A DNA stretch of 64,000 bases from CAZOOM01 sp964460795 (GTDB taxonomy: Bacteria > Omnitrophota > Omnitrophia > Omnitrophales > Aquincolibacteriaceae), in NCBI GenBank assembly GCA_964460795.1, contig CAYWRU010000004.1:1-64000 (forward strand), given 5' to 3'. Both the position numbers and the translations under genes were made by a program. The notes under the pieces were generated by a model. The model saw nothing but the letters and a program-made list of their open reading frames with translations, made no database searches and had not been told where the DNA came from. Below, piece after piece: positions 7,220-16,000 of the stretch. Position 1 is the stretch's first letter; every line of letters begins with the position of its first letter.

Positions 7220-8893
7220 TTAGGCGGGTGAGCCCGGAATATTTCCGGATTTTGAATCAGGTAAAGAAAATTTACGAGGATTGATCTTTCCATGCTCAGC
7301 AAAGATAGCTTCGATCTCATCATAATCTAATTCCTGCTTAGCAAGGAGCTCCCTGGCAAATCGTTCGAAAAGGACGCTTTCACTTCTCAGCAACGCCTCA
7401 ACATCTTTCATGGAGTCGCCAATAATCTTTTGCACATCCGTATTCAGCCTTGTTTTAATCTCTTCAGAAAGCAGATCCGGAGATAATGTAAAATCACCGA
7501 TTAATCCCGAAGGTCCCATTCCATACTGCCAGACCATGGCCGTTGCAAGAGAGGTTGCTTGGTGAAAATCACTTCCAGGTCCCCCGCCCACCCCCGTGGT
7601 TGTGGTTCCAAATTTTATTTTTTCCGCCACATAACTTGCCACACACACCTTGATATTGGCGAGTAAAGCCTCTCGATCATAGCCGTGCCATTCTTCAACA
7701 GAAGTAGGATGAACTACTCCCAAGGATCTTCGTCTTGGAATAATCGATGCCTTAAAAACATCATCCCGAGGATGTAAAAGATAAGTCACCATGAGATGTC
7801 CGGTTTCGTGATAAGCGGTCATGGTCCGCTCACGCTCATTCATGGAGAGTTTCTGTTTCATGCCTAAATCAATACGCTCAATAGCTTCAGAAATTTCTTT
7901 AAGCGTCACGAGCTCTTTTCCGTTTCGGGTCGCTATCAGCGCTGATTCTTTCACGACATTTTCAATATCCGCAGGGCTCTTTCCCACAGCCTTACGGGCA
8001 AGACGCTTACAATCAATGGAGGCCTCATGTTTAATTTTTCCGAGATAAAAACGGAAAAGATCCTCACGGCCTTCAAGATTCGGTTTGCTGATATAAACTT
8101 TACGATCAAAGCGTCCGGGACGGAGCAAGGCTTCATCCAGCGTTCCTTCCGCTGCGTTGGTAGCACCGATAATAATAATGTTTTCACTGGCCGAAGAGAG
8201 CCCGTCCATTTCAACTAACAATTGATTTTGAGTAGTGTTTGTTTCTGCGCCGCCAAATTGGTTAAAAACACGCTTATGTCCAATCGCATCCATTTCATCG
8301 ATGAAAATAATGCATCCGCCATGGCCATAGGAAAGACTGCGGGCCTTGGTAAAAAGATCCCGGATACGCTTGGATCCCACGCCGACAAAGATTTCATTGA
8401 GTTCACTCGCTGCGATGGAGAGAAATGGCAGTCCGGACTCTGTGGCAATACCTTTGGCGAGATAAGTTTTTCCGCATCCCGGAGGCCCAATCATCAAAAT
8501 TCCGCGAAGAATTTTTCCGCCGATTTTTTGAAGTTTGGAATGATCTTTGATCAACTGAACAACTTCCCAGCATTCTTCTTTGGCTTCATCGATTCCAATG
8601 ATGTCCGAGAAATGCACATTTACTTCCGTATCTTTAACGCCTTTTTTCTTCATGGTCATGAACCCGCGCATGCCAAGAACCATATAAAGGTAGACGAAAA
8701 CAGCGGCGTTTAGGATCGCCATGAGCATGGTGAGAGGAAGCTGAGCAAGCGTAATATTGCGGTAATAACTTTCAAGCGAAGCCAATCCCCAGATGGAAAG
8801 GCCGATCAAAGCCACCACAAAAAAAGTGATGATAATAGCAGTCTTATACTCATTCCACTGCATTATCCACCAGCGGGCGCTGTATTTCTTCAT
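7220..8893 (-). CDS. FtsH-like membrane AAA+ zinc metalloprotease with minimal periplasmic loop
   Basis: This 557-residue membrane protein combines an AAA ATPase and an M41 peptidase. Counting from the ATG at 8893: two N-terminal transmembrane segments (about 18-42 and 50-76) are separated by only about ten residues. Walker A GPPGCGKT is at 136-143, pore motif FVGVG follows, Walker B IIFIDEMDAIG is near 195-205, the arginine finger region LLRPGRFDRKVYI follows, and zinc motif HETGH is at 362-366, with the third ligand probably in GPGSDFHQAT. Canonical FtsH is about 600-650 residues with a periplasmic domain of about 70, missing here. The start is set by AGGAG 9 nt upstream. It is likely a second FtsH paralogue dedicated to a special substrate. 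Confidence 0.88.
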   Translation of the reverse strand: MKKYSARWWIMQWNEYKTAIIITFFVVALIGLSIWGLASLESYYRNITLAQLPLTMLMAILNAAVFVYLYMVLGMRGFMTMKKKGVKDTEVNVHFSDIIGIDEAKEECWEVVQLIKDHSKLQKIGGKILRGILMIGPPGCGKTYLAKGIATESGLPFLSIAASELNEIFVGVGSKRIRDLFTKARSLSYGHGGCIIFIDEMDAIGHKRVFNQFGGAETNTTQNQLLVEMDGLSSASENIIIIGATNAAEGTLDEALLRPGRFDRKVYISKPNLEGREDLFRFYLGKIKHEASIDCKRLARKAVGKSPADIENVVKESALIATRNGKELVTLKEISEAIERIDLGMKQKLSMNERERTMTAYHETGHLMVTYLLHPRDDVFKASIIPRRRSLGVVHPTSVEEWHGYDREALLANIKVCVASYVAEKIKFGTTTTGVGGGPGSDFHQATSLATAMVWQYGMGPSGLIGDFTLSPDLLSEEIKTRLNTDVQKIIGDSMKDVEALLRSESVLFERFARELLAKQELDYDEIEAIFAEHGKINPRKFSLPDSKSGNIPGSPA

Positions 8894-8955
8894 GCGAAGC
8901 AGCTCCTTTTTAGGTCCTTCGATTTTGATTGATCCCGGGGTCAAACAAGGAGGGG

Positions 8956-8964
8956 ATTATATCA
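8956..8964 (-). promoter_or_regulatory. Extended -10 promoter for the FtsH-like/lipoprotein operon
   Basis: TGATATAAT on the minus strand gives a perfect TATAAT with the extended TGn motif. No good -35 hexamer lies at 16-18 nt. It leaves a roughly 55-nt leader before the ATG at 8893, which has its own AGGAG. Confidence 0.5.
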
Positions 8965-9035
8965 TAAACACTCAAATCCACTACTTTCCTAAGGATTTCG
9001 GCCTTCCCTAGAGGATTCTTAAGCAAATCTGAGGA

Positions 9036-9569
9036 TTAATCCTTGTCCGACGCATTAATGGAATCAGACTCTGATCCCCCCATATCATCCGCTTGGAGGT
9101 CTTTATCTGAATCCAAATCTTTGGCATCTTCCATTTTTGCGTCAGCATCCGCAAAGTCTTCATCCTCCTGATAAGTGTCTTCTTTGGAATCCTCATCGTC
9201 CTGATTATAGGATTCATCTTCCCATTTATCATCAGAAGGTTCCGCCTCCCACTTATCCTCATTAGCATCCTCATCGGCTGCATCCATGGAGGTATCGGAA
9301 GCTGCTGATTTGTCATCTTTAAGAGCCGCGGTGCCCTCATCCGTATTTTTTGAGGAAAGGTTCGACTGCGCAAGAAATCCCTGATCCGGATAAAGCTTCA
9401 TGGATGGCTTGGGGGCTTCTTTTTGACCGTCTTTAAGTTCGTCTGTTTTCTCGTTCAATCCAATCGGATTGGTTTGAGTATCCCGGATCGGATCCTGAGC
9501 TTTATTCACTGCCGCCATATTAAGGAATGCAAGAAGACCTAGACTTAACCATAGAAAAGTGCGATTCAT
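9036..9569 (-). CDS. Secreted, strongly acidic low-complexity protein
   Basis: Unrecognised. The ATG at 9569 follows GGAGGG by 7 nt. The 177-residue product starts with a signal peptide (NRTFLWLSLGLLAFLNMAAV, cleavage near AVNKA). From about residue 75 to the end it is dominated by Asp, Glu, Ser and Lys, with recurring DKWE and DED motifs (EDKWEAEPSDDKWEDESYN). No cysteines or folded-domain signature are visible in the tail. It may be a disordered periplasmic or surface polyanion, possibly cation-binding, but nothing proves that. It stands alone between the FtsH-like gene and uvrA. Confidence 0.65.
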   Translation of the reverse strand: MNRTFLWLSLGLLAFLNMAAVNKAQDPIRDTQTNPIGLNEKTDELKDGQKEAPKPSMKLYPDQGFLAQSNLSSKNTDEGTAALKDDKSAASDTSMDAADEDANEDKWEAEPSDDKWEDESYNQDDEDSKEDTYQEDEDFADADAKMEDAKDLDSDKDLQADDMGGSESDSINASDKD

Positions 9570-9615
9570 AGTTTTTCCCTCCATGAGGATAGATTACCCT
9601 ACCGGGCGTTAAAGT

Positions 9616-12453
9616 TCAAATAATGTCTTTCGCAGATCCTTGTTCATAAGCCTTAAGATAGCGCCCAGTATGTGAGTTTGGATTTTTCTGTAATCCTTCA
9701 AGCGATCCGGAGTAAACCACCTGCCCGCCCTCGTTCCCGCCTTCAGGTCCTAGATCAATCACATGATCGGCAAGACGGATAATTTCCATATTATGTTCAA
9801 TGATCAAGAGAGAATGTCCAAGATCAAGCAGGCGCTCCAAGGCCCGAACCAGATCGCGGATATCATGCGCATGAAGTCCGGTCGTGGGTTCATCCAAAAG
9901 ATACAGCACATGGCCTTCAGGTTTTGCATTTAACTCGGCGGCAATTTTAAGCCGCTGAGCCTCCCCCCCAGATAATGTGGTTGCCGCTTGTCCGAGTTTG
10001 AGATAACCCAGCCCGACTTCCTTTAATAGGTTGAGTTTTTGAACAAGTCTGGATTCATCAGAAAAATGCTCCAAGGCCTCGTCCACAGTAAGATTCAAGA
10101 CGGCATCAATATTTTTTCCATGGTAAGCGACTTCCAACACTTCAGGCTTAAAACGCTTTCCGTGACAGGCTTCGCAAGTCACAAAAACATCCGCCAAAAA
10201 ATGCATTTCTACTTTAATGCGCCCGCCGCCTTCGCAAGCCGGACAACGTCCCCCTTCAACATTAAAAGAAAAGTGCCCTGAACCAAACCCTCGGCGTTTG
10301 GACTCCGGAAGCCTGGCAAAAATAGAGCGCACTTCATCATACGCCTTCATATAAGTAGCGGGATTGGAGCGAGGCGTCCGGCCGATCGGCGACTGATCGA
10401 GTAAAACCATCTCCGTCACCTGCTCATAACCTTCCACCCATTTCACTTGTCCGAGGGACTGAACCGGCCGGCCGCGAAATCTCTCATAATGATGATAAAG
10501 GATGTCGTAAAGAAGCGTGCTCTTTCCGGATCCCGAGACTCCGGTCATGACGACCCACTTACCCAGCGGAATTTCAAGATCCACAGATTTTAAATTATGT
10601 TCGGAGGCGCCAAAAATTTTTAAGCAAGGGGACAGGCCTAACGAACGATTTTGCAGACCTGTCCCCTTACGCTCAATTTTAAATTCTCCGGAAAGATATT
10701 TTCCCGTCACCGAATTTTTGCTGGCCCGGAGTCCTTCCACGGACCCTTGATAAAGGATTTTCCCTCCTTTTTGACCGCCCGCCGGTCCAAGGTCCAAGAT
10801 TTCATCTGCAGCTTCAATCATTTTTTTGTCATGCTCAACCACCACCACGGTATTTCCCAAATCCCGCAATTTTCGAAGCAGCCGGATTAGAAGTTCATTG
10901 TCGCGCTCATGGAGTCCAATACTGGGTTCATCCACCACATAAAGAGCATCGACCAGCGCGGACCCCAAAGAAGTCGCCAGGTGAATGCGCTCGACTTCCC
11001 CGCCCGAAAGAGTACGGGAAAGCCGTGCAAGAGAAAGATAGCCCAGTCCGACTTCGACTAAAAACTCCACGCGCCTTAAAATTTCTTGGTAAACCGGTTC
11101 TACACGGTTCATCGCCTCCGAGGAGATTTGAATGGATTTCATAAACACATGCAGATCGCGCAAACTCATCATTTGGAGCTCGTGAAGGGTCCGTCCCTGA
11201 ACCCGAACGAACAAAGCCTCTCGCTTTAGACGCGTCTCACCGCATTCTTTGCAGGGAATATAATTCCGGTATTTGGCCAAAAAAATCCGGACATGCATCT
11301 TGTAAGTCTTTTTCTCGAGATATTTAAAAAAATCCTGGACGCTGAAAAACTCCTCTTCCGAAATTCCCGGCCCTCCGAAGAGGATAAGATTACGGGTGGC
11401 TTGCGGAAGTTTTTTCCAAGGAATATTGGTCGCGATCTTACGTTTCCGGGTAAAAGCCAGGAGCTGTTTGAATTCCCACACGGCTCCGGGTTTAGACCAA
11501 GGTTCAATCGCGCCGCCAGCCAGGGTTTTGGAAGGATCCGGCACCACCAAATCCCAATCTACGGTAATCACCCGGCCAAATCCTTGGCAAAGCGGACACG
11601 CTCCGAGCGGACTATTAAAGGAAAACAAATTGGGCGTGGGTCTTCTAAAAACTTTTCCGCATCCGCTGCAGGAGAAGGCCTCAGAAAAAGTCAGTTTTTT
11701 TGGAGCTAACGGATTTCCCGCTGAACCCTTTGAAATTTGTATCTGAATTTCACCTTTCCCGTATCGAAAGGCGAGTTCCAGCGACTCCAAAAGGCGTTTT
11801 TTTTGTGCAAGATCAACGGTCACTCGATCGGCTAAAACGCCGAGGGTTTGAATTTTTTCTTTTGAATCAAGGGCCTCTTCGCCGGTGACTAGTTTTTCAC
11901 CCAGCCGAAATTTTGAAAATCCCTGGCGCTCCAGTTCCCGAATAATTTCCCGGAGAATGGTTTTCTTTTTAGCGGTCCATGCAACCCGAAATTCTATTTC
12001 ACAAATAGCCCCGGTTTCTTTTTCAAGAAGCTGACTGGCCACGGATTCAGGACGACTGGAGGCTACCTCAAGCCCGCAATCCGGGCACGTGGTTATTCCC
12101 ACCCGGGCAAAGAAAACCCGAAGGTAATCATTGACCTCGGTTTGCGTCCCCACCGTGGAGCGTGCATTGGTGATGGCATTTTTAGCTTCAATGGCCACAG
12201 CCGGACGGATTCCGGCGACCTGATCCACATCCGGTTTTTCCATTCGCTCTAAAAATTGACGGGCATACGCGGATAAAGATTCTACGTAGCGGCGCTGGCC
12301 TTCTGCATAAAGGGTATCAAAAGCAAGGGAAGATTTTCCGGATCCTGAGACTCCGGTAATAACATAAAAACGATTGTGCGGGAGCGTAAGATTTAAATTC
12401 TTGAGATTGTGGGTACGAACTCCGGAGAGCTGAATGGCGTCCATAGATTTCAT
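9616..12453 (-). CDS. uvrA: UvrABC excinuclease subunit A
   Basis: The 945-residue UvrA dimer scans DNA for bulky damage and loads UvrB. Two ABC ATPase halves are visible: Walker A GVSGSGKS at 34-41 and GVSGSGKST in the second half, with signature LSGGEVERIHLA and LSGGEAQRLKIA. Zinc-finger cysteine pairs occur at CPDCG, CSGCG, CPLCQ and CPACEGGGRI...CEACHGK. Residues 596-610 (KGTGLQNRSLGLSPC), in the linker just before the second half, are encoded by a 43-bp palindromic repeat. This segment is not expected in other UvrA proteins. Domain order and length are otherwise normal. Confidence 0.97.
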   Translation of the reverse strand: MKSMDAIQLSGVRTHNLKNLNLTLPHNRFYVITGVSGSGKSSLAFDTLYAEGQRRYVESLSAYARQFLERMEKPDVDQVAGIRPAVAIEAKNAITNARSTVGTQTEVNDYLRVFFARVGITTCPDCGLEVASSRPESVASQLLEKETGAICEIEFRVAWTAKKKTILREIIRELERQGFSKFRLGEKLVTGEEALDSKEKIQTLGVLADRVTVDLAQKKRLLESLELAFRYGKGEIQIQISKGSAGNPLAPKKLTFSEAFSCSGCGKVFRRPTPNLFSFNSPLGACPLCQGFGRVITVDWDLVVPDPSKTLAGGAIEPWSKPGAVWEFKQLLAFTRKRKIATNIPWKKLPQATRNLILFGGPGISEEEFFSVQDFFKYLEKKTYKMHVRIFLAKYRNYIPCKECGETRLKREALFVRVQGRTLHELQMMSLRDLHVFMKSIQISSEAMNRVEPVYQEILRRVEFLVEVGLGYLSLARLSRTLSGGEVERIHLATSLGSALVDALYVVDEPSIGLHERDNELLIRLLRKLRDLGNTVVVVEHDKKMIEAADEILDLGPAGGQKGGKILYQGSVEGLRASKNSVTGKYLSGEFKIERKGTGLQNRSLGLSPCLKIFGASEHNLKSVDLEIPLGKWVVMTGVSGSGKSTLLYDILYHHYERFRGRPVQSLGQVKWVEGYEQVTEMVLLDQSPIGRTPRSNPATYMKAYDEVRSIFARLPESKRRGFGSGHFSFNVEGGRCPACEGGGRIKVEMHFLADVFVTCEACHGKRFKPEVLEVAYHGKNIDAVLNLTVDEALEHFSDESRLVQKLNLLKEVGLGYLKLGQAATTLSGGEAQRLKIAAELNAKPEGHVLYLLDEPTTGLHAHDIRDLVRALERLLDLGHSLLIIEHNMEIIRLADHVIDLGPEGGNEGGQVVYSGSLEGLQKNPNSHTGRYLKAYEQGSAKDII
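10626..10668. repeat. 43-bp GGGGACAGG palindrome inside uvrA
   Basis: AAGGGGACAGGCCT (10626-10639) and AGACCTGTCCCCTT (10655-10668) form a 14-bp inverted repeat with one mismatch and a 15-nt loop. The same 43-bp layout occurs intergenically at 56088-56130 and at the start of recJ (59907-59949). A shorter relative is at 13030. Such hairpins resemble REP sequences mobilised by IS200-like (RAYT) transposases; no such transposase is in the window. Confidence 0.9.
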
Positions 12454-12518
12454 TAAGATAAAACCTGGGAGGAAATTTTACAAAAAGTAATTTTGAAAAA
12501 TAACTTGTGTGGATTTTT

Positions 12519-12597
12519 AGTAACCGGTAACCAGTTGCCAGTAACCAGAAGTTAAAAATGGATCTTTTGCGCTCTGGTTACTGGTTTCTGGTTACTA
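12519..12597. repeat. AACCAG-type inverted repeat, copy 1
   Basis: GTAACCGGTAACCAGTTGCC followed by AGTAACCAGA on the left pairs with CTGGTTACTGGTTTCTGGTTAC on the right, across an AT-rich loop of about 30 nt. Related copies lie at 29046 and 51898. It ends 5 nt from the stop codon of the 134-residue lipoprotein gene and fills most of the 149-bp gap to uvrA. No gene is seen here. Confidence 0.85.
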
Positions 12598-12602
12598 ATT
12601 TA

Positions 12603-13007
12603 TCAATAAACCTCGTTGAGAACTGCCGCGACTTCCTTCATAAGATCGCCTCCATCCGGGACTCTTTGATCCTCAGGATCAATCTGGACCGATGTCTTCC
12701 CCTGTCCCAGCGAAACAATCTTAAAAGTAATCACGCGCTGATCCGCATCATTCAAGGCGGAATAATTGGAATTAAAAACCGTAATTAGACCACGCTCTTT
12801 TTCCGTGGACTGAAGCTGCCAGCCGGGTACTTTTTGCAGCGCATCCATGGTCTTGAGGTAGGTCAAATCAAAGGGCAGGTTATAAATCAAAATTTCATCA
12901 TGCTTGGTGGTAATCATCTTATCCGTAGTCCGGCACCCTAAAAAAAGATGAGTCATCATCATTCCTGCAAGCATTGCCAGCATCCACCGTCCCCACTCCC
13001 TTTTCAT
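12603..13007 (-). CDS. Small putative lipoprotein, unknown function
   Basis: A 134-residue protein not assigned to a family. The start at 13007 is preceded by AAAGGGGGAG with good spacing. The N-terminus MKREWGRWMLAMLAGMMMTH is followed by lipobox LFLGC (C25), indicating lipidation and envelope anchoring. The mature domain of about 110 residues looks like a compact alpha/beta fold (TYLKTMDALQKVPGWQLQSTEKERG... then TSVQIDPEDQRV). This resembles small periplasmic lipoproteins annotated as DUF3568-like, but I cannot confirm that. It lies 58 nt behind the large outer-membrane protein gene and may share its transcript. Confidence 0.7.
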   Translation of the reverse strand: MKREWGRWMLAMLAGMMMTHLFLGCRTTDKMITTKHDEILIYNLPFDLTYLKTMDALQKVPGWQLQSTEKERGLITVFNSNYSALNDADQRVITFKIVSLGQGKTSVQIDPEDQRVPDGGDLMKEVAAVLNEVY

Positions 13008-13029
13008 AACTCCCCCTTTACGAAGTACG

Positions 13030-13061
13030 AAGGGGACAGTCGCCCTGGGGACTGTCCCCTT
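13030..13061. repeat. Short GGGGACAGTC hairpin
   Basis: AAGGGGACAGTC (13030-13041) and GACTGTCCCCTT (13050-13061) are perfect 12-bp arms with an 8-nt loop. It lies 4 nt after the stop codon of the large envelope gene. It belongs to the same broad family as the 43-bp GGGGACAGG elements but is shorter. Confidence 0.85.
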
Positions 13062-13065
13062 ACCA

Positions 13066-16000
13066 TTAGAATTTACCCGTCAACCGCATAAACGGCCCAT
13101 GACTCGAATAGTTATTAGATGACCTGAGATCATCACTGAAGTCCGTGAAATTATATCCCACTCCGAGCCGCACGTAATCATAAAGTTCCCGGTCCACTTC
13201 CACGAGCGGCCCATGGCGCAGGGTCTCGGTCGCATCCGTCTGCGACAGGATGCGGTATTCCAGGATCGCATCCCATTTACGCGTCACGTGATAATTAAAG
13301 CGCGTGGCCCAAAGCAAATTGTTAACAATGGCTTGATCGCTCACGGAGCTATCCGCAATGGCTGTTTTGTAGGCCAATTTTTGGGTTATATTGACGCGGT
13401 GAGTCAAGTCATAGGAAATATCCGTGGCCCAAATATGTGCTTTTTCATCAAAAGCGGCATTCAAATACATAGGCTCAAATTGAAGATCGTTTCCAAGATT
13501 TCGAAGATAAGAATAGCGGCCCAAAATATTAAGCCGATCATGCTCTACAGGACGATAGGCAAAGCCGGTATTAAATTCGGCAAAATCCGCGGCATTATCT
13601 TCATAAAGCGTAAAGCGGGTTTTTCCATAATCCAATTTAGTAAGCCAGCTGAGGCTCTCCGTAAATTTATAATCTAAATAATTGCGCGACACCCACTGCC
13701 AAAGATTGGGTTCGTCTTGATCCGCGCGGCCTTCCAGAAACATTTTGGCCTTAAGATTTTTGTGATTGTTATAAACAAAGCCTAAGGAGGCCGTATTGAT
13801 CGTGTTGGGCCGGGCCAATCCGCGTGCCGCCACAGTATCCAAAAGCCGGAAGGAAGAACCCTTAAGGTAACGGCGTTCAAACTTTCCTTCAAAATCCCAG
13901 TGATCACTGATCGTGGTTTTATTTCCAAATACATCGGCCCGATTGTCTGAGCTTTGATAAGTGGAGTGCTGGCGTTCGGCATAAACGCGGGATTTCTTGG
14001 AGAGCGAGTAGGCGCTTCCAATCGATGAGGTCATACCCTGAATGCCAGATCCGTAATCCCACATTTTGAGATTTGTATAATCCTGAACTCCATTCGCATG
14101 ATCACGTTCAAATCCAAACACCGTAGAATCTCCCACCGTCCCAAAAAGCTGTTCCAAATGAGCCTGCAGTCCGTTCATCACATGGTAGCGAAGACCGCCG
14201 CCGACTTGATGATTTTGTTTTTCCTGAAGGAAAGTGGTCTGCACTTTCAGATAAGGCAGTAAGCGCTCATTCAGGTGGTATCCCACCTTTCCGGAAATGG
14301 CGTTTTCAAAAGGAATTTCAGAATAAAAGGAAGGAAGCGCATTGGAAGTCGGAACATTTACCTGCTGGTTGGCAAATTCAAGTTCCGTAAAATATTTCTC
14401 TCCGTCATAGACTGCCTGGGCTGTGTGATTCGATTTAGTGTTGTAAGCTGCAAAAAGCTCGGAATCTTCCAAAGGACGCAGCACATCCGAGACTTCTCCA
14501 TAATCATAACGGTAGCGAAGGTAGGCTCGCTCCGTGGCTTTAAGTTTAGTCGAAAATCCGTATTTCTTCGTGGCTTCCTGACTCAGCATATGACTATTGG
14601 AAAATCCAGGTTCCACACCCTGCAAGTATCCTGAAAGCTCAAGAGGTTTGGCGGGCTTGGATTCGCCGCGGAAAAGATATCCCTGTTCGCGCGATTTGGT
14701 CCTCTCATTATGAATGATTCCAACATCGGCAAAGGTCATGCCTCCATTATAAGAAACCGCTTGAAGGGTCTGCTGGAGATGCGACTCCGCATATTCCGCA
14801 GAAATCTTAGTATTACGCCCGAATTTAAACTGCGCATCCACTCCGCGCAGATCATAGTCTTCTCCGTTTCTTTTTTCTTCAATGGCCGTGGCCCCAACTC
14901 TCACATGCTGGCCCAAATGCGTGTATCCACGGGCCCCGCGATTATCTGGATCATATTCTTTGTATCCCGGATCAAATTCATAATCCGCAATTAGGAAAAC
15001 GTCATTGCCTCCCACAATATCATTCGAAAATAAAATATCGGACGGGACAAAAGCATCCAGCGGCTTATTCAGCATGATTCGCCCTTGCTCATAATCAATT
15101 TCGTAATCCGTGCCTTCGACAAGATCCACGCTGGAAAGAGGCATGTCCTGAACTTTATCCCGCACTTCCACGCGGAGTTTTTCACTTCCCTGAATTACCA
15201 AACGATTTCGCAGATAATAAAGAGAGCCGCCCGTGGAAACGAATTCATTGTGATCGGCCTTGTGTTCGCTCTTGGCTGCAAATCCTTCAAAACCGCGTTT
15301 GGCATCGCCATACTTGGTGGCAGCTTTAGTTTCGTAATGCAGCTTCAGTCCAGAAAGCGTACGATCGTAAGTCGAAAGTTCCGTGTCGGTAAAAGCTGTT
15401 TTAAAACTTCCCCATTTCACAAAGGAGCGGTCTTTTTCTACAAGGATATAAAATCGCTGCTGACTTTCCGCATCATATTCCCGGGTTGAGGCGTCTCCAT
15501 AAACCGGATAATAAGAATCCGGATCCAGATTGGTAAAAAGTGCGCTGCGTTTGTCCGCCGTATCGTAATGCGACTTGATAAGGAATTTCCCTTTCAGTTT
15601 TCCTTTTAAATAGTAGGCCACGCGGCCATCGGTGAAGATGTCTTTATTAAGGGTTTCCTCCTGACCCGCGGCGGCGAGCGATCCATCCTGAAAATTAACG
15701 CCGCCTTCCCCTTCTGAAAGTCCGGCCATGAAAAAGGTGCTGTCCTTCACCATCACCTTCTTCTGATAGGAAAGACTTTCTCCTTCCGGACTGGTGGCAA
15801 TAACGCGAATATCTTTTTCGCCAGGACTTGTATAAATTTCCGTGGTAAAGCCTCCTTCAGAATCTACAGGAACAGGGTAACCATTCACCGCCACTTTATA
15901 ACCGACCCTTGTGGATCCATGAATCCGCATGGTGGGCTTGGCCACAAGAGGGATACTCTGTTTTCCATCCTTAAAGAGGTTAAAATCTCCGATGGGAGAG

